From Companilactobacillus heilongjiangensis (GTDB taxonomy: Bacteria > Bacillota > Bacilli > Lactobacillales > Lactobacillaceae), in the NCBI RefSeq assembly GCF_000831645.3, contig NZ_CP012559.1, positions 2,108,001 to 2,172,000 on the forward strand: 64,000 nt of DNA. Reading direction: 5' to 3'. Position 1 is the first letter of the stretch, and every line of letters begins with the position of its first letter. Both the position numbers and the translations under genes were made by a program. Below are positions 34,927-42,050 of this stretch, one piece after another. The notes under the pieces are model-generated. The model did no database searches and was not told where the DNA came from. It worked only from the letters and a program-made list of their open reading frames with translations.

Positions 34927-34961
34927 TACTTTATCAACTCCCTTCTAGGATGAAGTATAAA

Positions 34962-35513
34962 CTACTCGGTTACCCTTTTCAATTGTGAGATGTCTATTAA
35001 CTCTGGATCAACAACAACCAATTGTCTACTTTTAGACTCTAAGCCCAATTGTCCCAGAGATCTTATTTCGGAATTAAACGGTCCAGAAAATGTATAGGAA
35101 CAAGCTTTAATATTTTCAACGTTATAAAACAGCTCTAAATACTTTGACCTTAAAACTATGTTTTTTTTATCGGGGTTCTTTTTTATATAGGCCTGCTCTT
35201 CTTCACTATACTCAAACGCATATTTCTTTGACTCCATATAGCCTACAAATTCATTAAAAGACTCAAGACCTGTCTGACTGTCTAAATCAAGATAATATTT
35301 GGGATTTATTTCAAAATCATATTTAAGAACACACCCAACAGGATCTTTTTTAACTCTATGAGACCAATTAAATGCTGAAACATAATCATTTATAAAGAAA
35401 TAAACTCCCCCTCCTAACCAATGATCAGGGCGTTTTTTAAATGATATCGTATGCGTTTTTATAATTTCTTTAAACTTTTTCTCTGTAGTTCCATGATAAA
35501 TGAAAAATCGCAT
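34962..35513 (-). CDS. ADP-ribosyltransferase-like toxin (PARP/DUF3990-type) of TAC locus
   Basis: A 183-residue cytoplasmic protein with features of the ADP-ribosyltransferase fold. YHGTT (residues 6-10) supplies the NAD-binding His of a PARP-like H-Y-x triad and DHWLGGGVYFF (30-40) the Tyr strand, followed by a helix with AFNWSHR. This spacing fits DUF3990 and PARP-like toxins. It is first in a three-gene operon with a small acidic protein and a SecB-like chaperone, the arrangement of CmdTAC, in which an ART toxin modifies mRNA to stop phage growth. The target here is unknown. An AGGGGT lies upstream of the ATG at a loose spacing. Confidence 0.65.
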   Translation of the reverse strand: MRFFIYHGTTEKKFKEIIKTHTISFKKRPDHWLGGGVYFFINDYVSAFNWSHRVKKDPVGCVLKYDFEINPKYYLDLDSQTGLESFNEFVGYMESKKYAFEYSEEEQAYIKKNPDKKNIVLRSKYLELFYNVENIKACSYTFSGPFNSEIRSLGQLGLESKSRQLVVVDPELIDISQLKRVTE

Positions 35514-35617
35514 CAGTTTTATACATACCCCTATTTACATTTTAAGAAACACCAAACCTTATGGCAAATATAATATATCACAAAGTCACATTTCAAAATG
35601 AAGTCGGAGTTCAATTC

Positions 35618-36385
35618 CTAATAAACCTTTTTCATCCTCGACAAGTTCTGACTGTAAAACTTAATCAATTCTACTTTTTGAAGTTGTTCTATTCCCAGAT
35701 TGAATAGAATAGCTTTTTTGAATGCAACAATCATCTCACGCAAATTTTTCACTTTCATTTCCATTTGCTCATGGTTCAGACACTGACAATTTTCAAATGG
35801 TTCCAGCAATCCTAAATTAGACGGTGGTTGTAACTCGCAATTCCCCCAATTTACTAAAGCTTCTAAAAATAAAAAATTAGCTCGGCTTAGTAATGCTACG
35901 TCGTGTACTCTTTTTCCAAAGTCGCCTTTTATAAACTCCAAACTAAATCTACTTCCGTTGATTGCTATCAAATGTAACACCCCATTAGAAACCTCCGCCT
36001 TACTTAATAAATTGGGAGAAATCCAGTCGGTATTCTTGCGACTTCCACCGCTAATAGGCATATAAGTTTGATATCCATGAACGAATGGAATGTATTTTTT
36101 GATACCAAAAAGGCTCGCCAACACCTTACTTACGGTGAAGCCGAGCCCATTTGCTTTATATAATTCATTCATCAATTGCTTAGTTGATCGTTCCTCAATA
36201 ATTACGCCCAGATCCAAATGTAAAATTAGTGATTTGATATTCGGAACTTCAAAATGGGATACATCAAATAATGCGACTACTTTGTTATCCATTTCAAAAT
36301 CTTCATTGCGCCAAAGCGAGTAATAACCGTTTGTTAATAGATATTGTTTCGAAATTTCAATTGATTCGAATTGATATAATTTCAA
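35618..36385 (-). CDS. ComK-like competence transcription factor
   Basis: A 255-residue cytoplasmic protein resembling ComK, the DNA-binding activator of competence genes. The best match is YQTYMPISGGSRKNTDWISP (about 106-125), equivalent to the GLYLFPTHSPxSPxCxWIS core of Bacillus ComK, followed by a beta-hairpin with LHLIAINGSRFSLEF. It is longer than Bacillus ComK by a C-terminal helical extension. Start is TTG at 36385 with AGAGGT upstream. The ComX-like gene nearby supports a competence role. Function of ComK in lactobacilli is not firmly shown. Confidence 0.7.
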   Translation of the reverse strand: MKLYQFESIEISKQYLLTNGYYSLWRNEDFEMDNKVVALFDVSHFEVPNIKSLILHLDLGVIIEERSTKQLMNELYKANGLGFTVSKVLASLFGIKKYIPFVHGYQTYMPISGGSRKNTDWISPNLLSKAEVSNGVLHLIAINGSRFSLEFIKGDFGKRVHDVALLSRANFLFLEALVNWGNCELQPPSNLGLLEPFENCQCLNHEQMEMKVKNLREMIVAFKKAILFNLGIEQLQKVELIKFYSQNLSRMKKVY

Positions 36386-36413
36386 GATGTTTACCTCTTA
36401 GCAGTGCAGTATT

Positions 36414-36429
36414 TACTCACTTCTGAGTA
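36414..36429. promoter_or_regulatory. Palindrome upstream of comK-like gene
   Basis: TACTCA-cttc-TGAGTA lies 28 bp before the start codon and is a candidate operator. Confidence 0.4.
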
Positions 36430-36532
36430 TGCCGAAAATATAACATGATTGGAAAATCCTAGATACATTTTCTGTAAGATTTTATTTGTTTTTCAGATAT
36501 TTTTTCGTAATACGGGATTGCTTTAAGTTATA

Positions 36533-37378
36533 TCACATTTTAATTTTTTTAAACAAAATATTTACCGAACTTAATACTCGTTCAAATGACAATTTTTTAG
36601 CAAATTTATTCTTTTTAGAATAATTAATCCATTCGTTATGCATTTTTTGATCAGTGGCAATTAAATCAAGTACTGACTCGCGAATTGTCCAAAGTTCTTC
36701 GGTATCCCTTGAATGCATAACTGATTTAAAATCATCTGATAAATCATCAATATCTAGCTGAGTGGTAGCTGGAATGATATATACGTCGTAAAAATCTTTC
36801 ATACGAGTATTGGCAATTCCCCTCTCCAATACAGTCTGCAACTTCTCAGCTAAGATTTGTTCAGGCCGATATATATAAATTGGGATTTTCTTATCACCAA
36901 TTAGTGGCTGATAATCCCATTCAATTGCTCGCTGCTCTAGAGTTTCACCAGTAACAACATCTAAGTGGAAATTATCCTTCATTTGTCCTAATTGACCCAT
37001 TATTCTGACTCTTAATCCTTGATAGGCCTTTTCCTCTTGAATCTCTTGAACATCTATCAGATTAAAATCCGGACTGCTTTCGTCTTTGTTAGAAATGATT
37101 TCTTTAATTATTTTACTAAGTGTTACGGTGTCTACAGTAACACCTCTTACTAAGGTATCCAAATCAACTGTCGTTCGTTTCTGTATTCCAGTAATAGCTG
37201 AAAGAACAAACCCACCTTTCCAAATAAAATTATCAGCGTATTTAGATTCAGATAATAATTTTAGAAAACAATCAATAAAAAACTTTTTCTGTAAAATATC
37301 AAATGGAACGCCTGTTTCATCGCGCTTGGCTTTCAATTTATCCTTTATGCTCTGCTCTTGGCTCCTCCTCGTACTCAT
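36533..37378 (-). CDS. abiEii: AbiEii-type nucleotidyltransferase toxin
   Basis: A 281-residue cytoplasmic protein of the AbiEii (DUF1814) family, a nucleotidyltransferase-like toxin that stops growth on phage infection. Motif 1 reads WKGGFVLSAITGIQKRTTVDLDTLV (about 44-68), with GG, the RTT segment and the DLD metal ligands. A later IYRPEQILAEKLQTVLERG is the conserved third motif. The start overlaps the abiEi stop by four bases (ATGA), so translation is coupled. Length is normal and intact. Confidence 0.88.
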   Translation of the reverse strand: MSTRRSQEQSIKDKLKAKRDETGVPFDILQKKFFIDCFLKLLSESKYADNFIWKGGFVLSAITGIQKRTTVDLDTLVRGVTVDTVTLSKIIKEIISNKDESSPDFNLIDVQEIQEEKAYQGLRVRIMGQLGQMKDNFHLDVVTGETLEQRAIEWDYQPLIGDKKIPIYIYRPEQILAEKLQTVLERGIANTRMKDFYDVYIIPATTQLDIDDLSDDFKSVMHSRDTEELWTIRESVLDLIATDQKMHNEWINYSKKNKFAKKLSFERVLSSVNILFKKIKM

Positions 37379-38085
37379 ATCATAATTTCCAATCTATTTC
37401 TGACTTTTTCAAAAGCTCCCATCTTTTTAGCAACAAGCATTAGTCTATTAACTCCCACCTTTGAATCTTTCAGATATCGTCTATAGGCAGTATTAATAAC
37501 GTCTGTACTCACTGGTTCACGAAGTACATCCACCAGCACCCTTTCTTTGCTATATATATTGATTTTCTGTTGTGTTCCAGACACATCCATTTTTTCAACA
37601 AACATATTTAATACATCATCACTTACTTGTTTAACTACAATTCCCTCAGTCCATTCTTGCATTGTACTAGGCAATCTATACCCACGCTTGAATGTCATAA
37701 AGGATTTATATGGGTACTCGTCACTCAATCCCCAAAGATAGAGTGCTGTAGATCCGGAATATATTCCTTGTTTTAGTACCAACTGACGAAGTAGAAAATC
37801 ATTTGGATTCCATGACGAATCTACTAAAATACCACGACCAATGTATTCAAGAATTCCGGAACTTATCATATCTTGGATTACTTTACTGTTTTCAATTTCC
37901 GAAATATTAGAATCATTAATGATAGCTTCATCTTCAAAATATCTCTTTAGTTCATGATAGATTTTTATTTTAAAATCTAAATAATTAATCACACCGTGTT
38001 GTCTTTTTATATTAGAATCGTTCTCTTTCAAAATGTCTAGAATCGTTGGATGTTCACTAAAATTTTTTCTCTCCAAATTACTCAC
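37375..38085 (-). CDS. abiEi: AbiEi-type antitoxin / autorepressor
   Basis: A 236-residue cytoplasmic partner of AbiEii. The N-terminal part (about 1-90) is the winged-helix that represses the operon and the remainder (YSGSTALYLWGLSDEYPYKSFMTFKRGYRLP...) is the antitoxicity domain. It has the usual AbiEi order, although the N-terminal helical segment is longer than in short versions. Start is GTG at 38085; a TTG nine nt downstream has better spacing to GGAG and could be the real start. Two overlapping inverted repeats lie upstream for autoregulation. Confidence 0.82.
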   Translation of the reverse strand: MSNLERKNFSEHPTILDILKENDSNIKRQHGVINYLDFKIKIYHELKRYFEDEAIINDSNISEIENSKVIQDMISSGILEYIGRGILVDSSWNPNDFLLRQLVLKQGIYSGSTALYLWGLSDEYPYKSFMTFKRGYRLPSTMQEWTEGIVVKQVSDDVLNMFVEKMDVSGTQQKINIYSKERVLVDVLREPVSTDVINTAYRRYLKDSKVGVNRLMLVAKKMGAFEKVRNRLEIMI

Positions 38086-38173
38086 TCCAATCTTTTAAGT
38101 AAGATTTCTATATACTGAATATTATCATTCAATTTATTATATTTGAAGTATTTTAAACCGGTTTTGCATATCG

Positions 38174-38231
38174 TACTTAAAATTCGAAATATTTAAGTAT
38201 ATATTAGTATATTTTAGAAATATGCTTAAAT
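38174..38231 (-). promoter_or_regulatory. Inverted repeats upstream of abiE (autorepression sites)
   Basis: TACTTAAA (38174-38181) pairs with TTTAAGTA (38192-38199). ATTTAAGTATAT (38191-38202) pairs, with one mismatch, with ATATGCTTAAAT (38220-38231). AbiEi repressors are known to bind paired inverted repeats at their promoters. Confidence 0.5.
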
Positions 38232-38308
38232 GTAAAATAACTAAAAAAATATGCTCCCAGTGATTTACTGAGAACATACGCTTTGATTTTTGTTATTTAA
38301 GGTTATAT

Positions 38309-38446
38309 AGGCAGTGGCTCTAAAACGAGTTCCGACAGGGCAACTCCTTCCGCTTTGCCTAACTTCCCAAATCATCCGCAAGTACGGCGGATAATTCGTG
38401 AAGTCATGCAAATGCTCGGGAGCTGACCGCCCTGTCTCCACTCTCT
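38309..38446. repeat. Family B palindromic element, copy 2
   Basis: GCAGTGGCTCTAAAACGAG to CCACTCTCTA, nearly identical to copy 1 apart from the inner loop (AAGTAC). It is followed head-to-tail by copy 3. Confidence 0.85.
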
Positions 38447-38574
38447 AACTAAAACGAGTTCCACAGGCCAATTTCTTCCGCTTTGCCTAACTTCCCAAAT
38501 CATCCGCAAGTACGGCGGATAATTCGTGAAGTCATGCAAATGCTCGGAAATTCCCGGGCCTGCTCCACTCTCTA
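38447..38574. repeat. Family B palindromic element, copy 3
   Basis: Lacks the first GCAGTGG but keeps CTAAAACGAG. Its closing stem reads ACAGGCC / GGCCTGC in place of ACAGGGC / GCCCTGT, and a second stem reads AATTTC / GAAATT. The terminal CTA is the complement of the TAG stop of the glucosaminidase gene. Confidence 0.85.
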
Positions 38575-40302
38575 ATCTGCATTATAAATACAATAAGTTC
38601 CATTAACCCAACCGGCATTTACTTTATACCAAGTTTGTCCATCGACAATTTGCTTTGACGTAACACGCCAAGTTGTACCATCTGCTAAGCGTGCTCCGGT
38701 AAACTTATTGTTGGATGCTGGGCTGTTATATACGTTAACTCCATAGCCAGGAATGTAATTGATTTTAACCATACCTGAAACCGATGTAACATAATTTGAG
38801 CCTTTAACTTGTACGTCATTGGCATTGACCCATTGATTAGTTGCCACGCGATACCAAATTGAACCGTCTGAATGAGTCGATTTCTTATCAATCTTCCAAT
38901 CGGTTCCACTGGCTAAACTAACCGCTAACACGTTGTGTTTGTCGTCATAAGCTCTGGCACTTGGTGTCGCTGTAACGTGCACGATATCTGGATATGAAAC
39001 GATATCATCGTCTTTATATTCATCATTAGCCATTTGCGACTTCAAGCTAACGTCTGTTGCTAAAACATAAGCGTTATTTCCCACAAAGTAGAAAGTATTG
39101 CCATCATCGTCAACTACGTATGCAGTTGTAATCCAAGCGGATTGGTATGGCAAAACTCGACTAGTTGCGGCTTTTTTATTGGCGGCACTATAAACTACCG
39201 ATCCACTATTGTTAACAATCACTGCTGTATCAGCAATTTTAACAGGTGGATTGGATTTTTCGGATGCTAATTGAACATCAGATGCCAAAACATATTCGTT
39301 GGAAGCTACTTGGTAATAAACGGTTCCATCAGCAGCGACAACTTTTGAAGAAATGTGCCATGAAGTGTTGTATGCCAATGCACGGTTAGCAGCAATCTGA
39401 TTGGGATTAGCATTGATATAAATTTTAGCTAAACTTTTATTAGTTACAGTAGCGGTATCATCCATTGCTGTTTGTGTACCACTGACTGAATTATCACTAG
39501 TACCTCCGGTACTGGCTTCGCTATCATATTGTGTCAAATTATAAGTCTCGATTATCCTATTCAAAGTTGATGCATAAATTGGACTGGTGGCATATCTACC
39601 TTGCAACCAAGCCGTAGCATCTTTATATGAGGAAGTTTTTTCTTTCCAAGTCCCGTCGTAAAAATTAGGGGCACCGGAAATTCCGCCTCTTAGTAATGCG
39701 CCGTTATCGGCAAAAGAATCATAAATACTAGGATACTTTCTAAAATTGGCATAAATTGTGTAATAGCCTTTATCAGCACTCCACTCTTGAGTAGGCATGC
39801 TGACGTATGAGCCATTATAGTCACCTTTGACACCGAAATAATTGTTCGATTGCGTCGACAAAGTTGATTGTCCCCAAGAACTTTCAATAATAGCCTGTGC
39901 CATCATAACTGAGGCGTAGACATTATATTTGGAAGCTGCCTGTTGAGCAATTGGTCCAATATTTTTTAGAAAAGCATCTTGTTGCGCCTTGCTAACTCCC
40001 GCTGTAGCAGAGGCTTGCGTAATTGAACGCACAGCACTAGCCGGCAAAACACTGTTAGTTTCAGCACTATTTTCGTTTTCTTCAATAGCATCCGCAGCAC
40101 TTTCACTGATTGGAGCTCCTTGTGCGTCCATTACACTGGCAACATTCGGATCCTTAGTATCAGCAACTTTGTGATCTTGGTCATCATCCTGATTTCCATC
40201 ATCAGTAGCAAGTGCAGCTTTTACTGGAGAAGCATTCGATGATACACCAACTGCTGCTAAGAAACTTGCTAGAGCAGTAGAGGCAACCCATTTTTTGTTC
40301 AT
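38572..40302 (-). CDS. Secreted glucosaminidase with four SLAP-like repeats
   Basis: A 576-residue exported cell-wall hydrolase. The signal peptide ends near VKAALA and an acidic linker follows (about 30-95). The GH73 glucosaminidase domain (about 105-260) has MMAQAIIESSWGQSTLS with the catalytic Glu and SNNYFGVKGDYNG plus FRKYPSIYDSFADN. Then come four SLAP-like repeats of about 65-70 residues, ending KVNAGWVNGTYCIYNAD, for wall binding. It cleaves peptidoglycan glycan chains and probably acts in cell separation. GGAGGGAG precedes the ATG. Confidence 0.92.
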   Translation of the reverse strand: MNKKWVASTALASFLAAVGVSSNASPVKAALATDDGNQDDDQDHKVADTKDPNVASVMDAQGAPISESAADAIEENENSAETNSVLPASAVRSITQASATAGVSKAQQDAFLKNIGPIAQQAASKYNVYASVMMAQAIIESSWGQSTLSTQSNNYFGVKGDYNGSYVSMPTQEWSADKGYYTIYANFRKYPSIYDSFADNGALLRGGISGAPNFYDGTWKEKTSSYKDATAWLQGRYATSPIYASTLNRIIETYNLTQYDSEASTGGTSDNSVSGTQTAMDDTATVTNKSLAKIYINANPNQIAANRALAYNTSWHISSKVVAADGTVYYQVASNEYVLASDVQLASEKSNPPVKIADTAVIVNNSGSVVYSAANKKAATSRVLPYQSAWITTAYVVDDDGNTFYFVGNNAYVLATDVSLKSQMANDEYKDDDIVSYPDIVHVTATPSARAYDDKHNVLAVSLASGTDWKIDKKSTHSDGSIWYRVATNQWVNANDVQVKGSNYVTSVSGMVKINYIPGYGVNVYNSPASNNKFTGARLADGTTWRVTSKQIVDGQTWYKVNAGWVNGTYCIYNAD

Positions 40303-40435
40303 AATTGTCTCCCTCCAATTATAAAAATATAACTAACAGTAGACTACTATTTAAAAGGGTTGCCTTCAATAAAACCTTAAGAAATCCGGCTATTTTTAAA
40401 GAATTTTCTTTTATTTTCATTTTTGGGGTTCTGCC

Positions 40436-40599
40436 GCCAGAGAGTTCCTGTGAATTTCAGCCGCTATGGGGACCGGTCCGAGCCAAAGTGCGGTCTCGAA
40501 CCTCGCTTTTAAGCCTTGCAAGTTCAGCAAGTCTCAAAAGTCGTCCCGTGGAGTAAACTCCACCTGCACAGCGGCTGAATTCACAGGATCTCTCTGGCT
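40436..40599. repeat. Family A palindromic element, copy 8
   Basis: Outer arms GCCAGAGAG-TTCCTGTGAATT and AATTCACAGGATCTCTCTGGC pair. A second stem is TCAGCCGCT / AGCGGCTGA. The core GGACCGGTCCGAGCCAAAGT-GCGGTCTCGAACC is on the plus strand. The gap from 40303 to 40967 holds copies 8 and 9 and no gene. Confidence 0.9.
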
Positions 40600-40751
40600 A
40601 GTTTTTTAAAACTAACTGATGTCTTAGATTATTCAGTTGGTATTGGAATCTTCGTAATACTTGCCATCTATTCACTCTATATTTAAATTACGAAGAATAT
40701 TTGAAGATTGAAAGAATAAACTAAAGATATTTATATTATGGACATCCAATT

Positions 40752-40929
40752 AGTCGTAAGAACTGAGAATATTAACCTGCTGTGAGTGTGGCGTTATGGC
40801 TTTAGCCATTACACCACAGGACGAGTTTTGAAATTCGCGTACTTTGCGAAGTTCAAAATCGAGGTCTGAGACCGCACTTTGGCTCAGACCGGTCCGCATA
40901 GCAGATTAATATTTTCAGTTCTGGAGATG
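40752..40929. repeat. Family A palindromic element, copy 9
   Basis: Outer arms AACTGAGAATATTAACCTGC and GCAGATTAATATTTTCAGTT pair. The inner hairpin is GTGGCGTTATGGC / GCCATTACACCAC. The core is on the minus strand. Confidence 0.88.
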
Positions 40930-40937
40930 CCCCCAAA

Positions 40938-40974
40938 GAAAAAAGATTAATACCTATGATTCAGATATTAATCT
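40938..40974 (-). terminator. Terminator of small SLAP-like gene
   Basis: AGATTAATATCTGAATCATAG-GTATTAATCT on the minus strand is followed by TTTTTTC. Confidence 0.75.
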
Positions 40975-41207
40975 GTAGTTTCTATATAGGTAACGTATTC
41001 GGCTTCGATCCATTCGCCATCTTGAGCGATTCGATAAAAGACTTTGCCATCGTCGCCGGTTCCCTTGGCATCTGTATACCAAGCTGATTCACCTTTAACA
41101 TATTTATCTTGCAACATTTTACGATTTACTTCATAAGAGTCAAACAAAAAGACGACATAACGGCTATCTTGGTTGACCTTTACAAGACCTTGTACATTTT
41201 CAAGCAT
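40968..41207 (-). CDS. Stand-alone SLAP-like domain protein without signal peptide
   Basis: A 79-residue protein that is almost entirely one SLAP-like domain (VNQDSRYVVFLFDSYEVNRK...WYTDAKGTGDDGKVFYRIAQDGEWIEAEYVTY). It lacks a signal peptide or membrane helix, unlike every other SLAP-like protein here. AGGTGG precedes the ATG and it has its own terminator, so it is probably expressed. It may be a detached cell-wall domain or have an intracellular role. It lies between family A elements. Confidence 0.7.
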   Translation of the reverse strand: MLENVQGLVKVNQDSRYVVFLFDSYEVNRKMLQDKYVKGESAWYTDAKGTGDDGKVFYRIAQDGEWIEAEYVTYIETTD

Positions 41208-41280
41208 TGTAATACCACCTTTTAAGTTAATACTGGTTTTATTATACCTTAAATGTTTAATTAAAGGTTGCCGTTTTTCC

Positions 41281-41411
41281 GCCGGAGAATATAGGTGAAT
41301 TTCAGCCGCTATGGGGACCGGTTCGAGCCAAGGTTTCTCACCTCGCTTTTGAGCCGAAAATCACGTCTCAAAAGTCGTCCCCAGCGGCTGAATTCACCTA
41401 TATCCTCCGAC
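41281..41411. repeat. Family A palindromic element, copy 10 (short form)
   Basis: Outer arms CGGAGAATATAGGTGAATT and AATTCACCTATATCCTCCG pair, with a TCAGCCGCT / AGCGGCTGA second stem shared with copy 8. The internal GTGGAGTAAG-type hairpin is missing. The core GGACCGGTTCGAGCCAAGG is on the plus strand. Confidence 0.87.
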
Positions 41412-41510
41412 TCCCTTTTTTATCACTGGATATTATTTCAATAATTTGGACTTTTTCCTCTAATAACAAATTTAAGGACATCAAAAAACAATTTTGATAC
41501 CCAATAATTA

Positions 41511-41557
41511 CCCAAGGTTACGAGTTTTGCAAAAATTGCAAACGTCGTAACCTTGGG
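41511..41557. repeat. Long near-perfect hairpin upstream of small RNA promoter
   Basis: CCCAAGGTTACGA pairs with TCGTAACCTTGGG. Inside, GTTTTGCAA pairs with TTGCAAAC. It is 40 bp upstream of the -35 box of the candidate small RNA. Confidence 0.65.
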
Positions 41558-41596
41558 GATAACAAAAGCACTATTGAAAACATTCAGTCTATATTT

Positions 41597-41624
41597 TTGA
41601 ACTTACCTTAACCCCCTGTATAAT
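41597..41624 (+). promoter_or_regulatory. Strong sigma-70 promoter of intergenic RNA
   Basis: TTGAAC (41597-41602), a 16-bp spacer and a consensus TATAAT (41619-41624). No gene of ordinary length follows before a strong terminator. Confidence 0.75.
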
Positions 41625-41630
41625 GTATTT

Positions 41631-41818
41631 GAAAGCAAGAGAGATGTGGCAGACATCTATAAAACCAGACAGAAATGTAGAACATATGAGTCTATCGGTT
41701 GCTGAAACCACAATTAAATCAGATATAAATGTACGACATACGGGCGTATCGGTCGCTGGGACCACAACTAAATCTGCTAAGGAAAGTTATCAGTTTAATT
41801 ACTGATAGCTTTTTTATT
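41631..41818 (+). ncRNA. Candidate structured small RNA with two tandem 54-nt modules
   Basis: A transcript of about 185 nt is bounded by a consensus promoter and an intrinsic terminator (AGTTATCAGT / ACTGATAGCT then TTTTTT, 41785-41815). It has a 5' hairpin AGATGT-ggcag-ACATCT. Two related 54-nt modules then follow. In each, ATGT-NNN-ACAT is followed by GGTY-GCTGR-RACC. The second stem is GGTT/AACC in module 1 and GGTC/GACC in module 2, a compensatory change. A 60-codon frame reads through but has no convincing ribosome site and mostly non-synonymous differences between modules. It matches no RNA family I can name. Confidence 0.6.
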
Positions 41819-41903
41819 TTATCTGTCCTCTAAAATGTACATATTCTTTTATACAGTAAAAGCCCCAACATTTCACATGCTGAGGCCTTTATTATTTTAT
41901 ATA

Positions 41904-42038
41904 TGCAGTGGCTCTAAAACGAGTTCCGCAAGCCAATTTCTTCCGCTTTGCCTAACTTCCCAAATCATCCGCAAAGTACGCGAATAATTCGTGAAGTCAT
42001 GCAAATGCTCGGAAATTCCCGGGCTTGCTCCACTCTCT
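41904..42038. repeat. Family B palindromic element, copy 4
   Basis: GCAGTGGCTCTAAAACGAG to CCACTCTCTGA. The closing stem reads GCAAGCC / GGCTTGC, a third complementary variant. It is followed by AATTCACTCTCTA, whose last bases form the stop codon of the next minus-strand gene. Confidence 0.85.
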
Positions 42039-42050
42039 GAAATTCACTCT

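Noticed and set aside
41623-41805. A 60-codon frame within the candidate small RNA
   Set aside because: No ribosome binding site at a useful distance, the start codon would lie in the -10 region of the promoter, and module differences favour base pairing over codon conservation.
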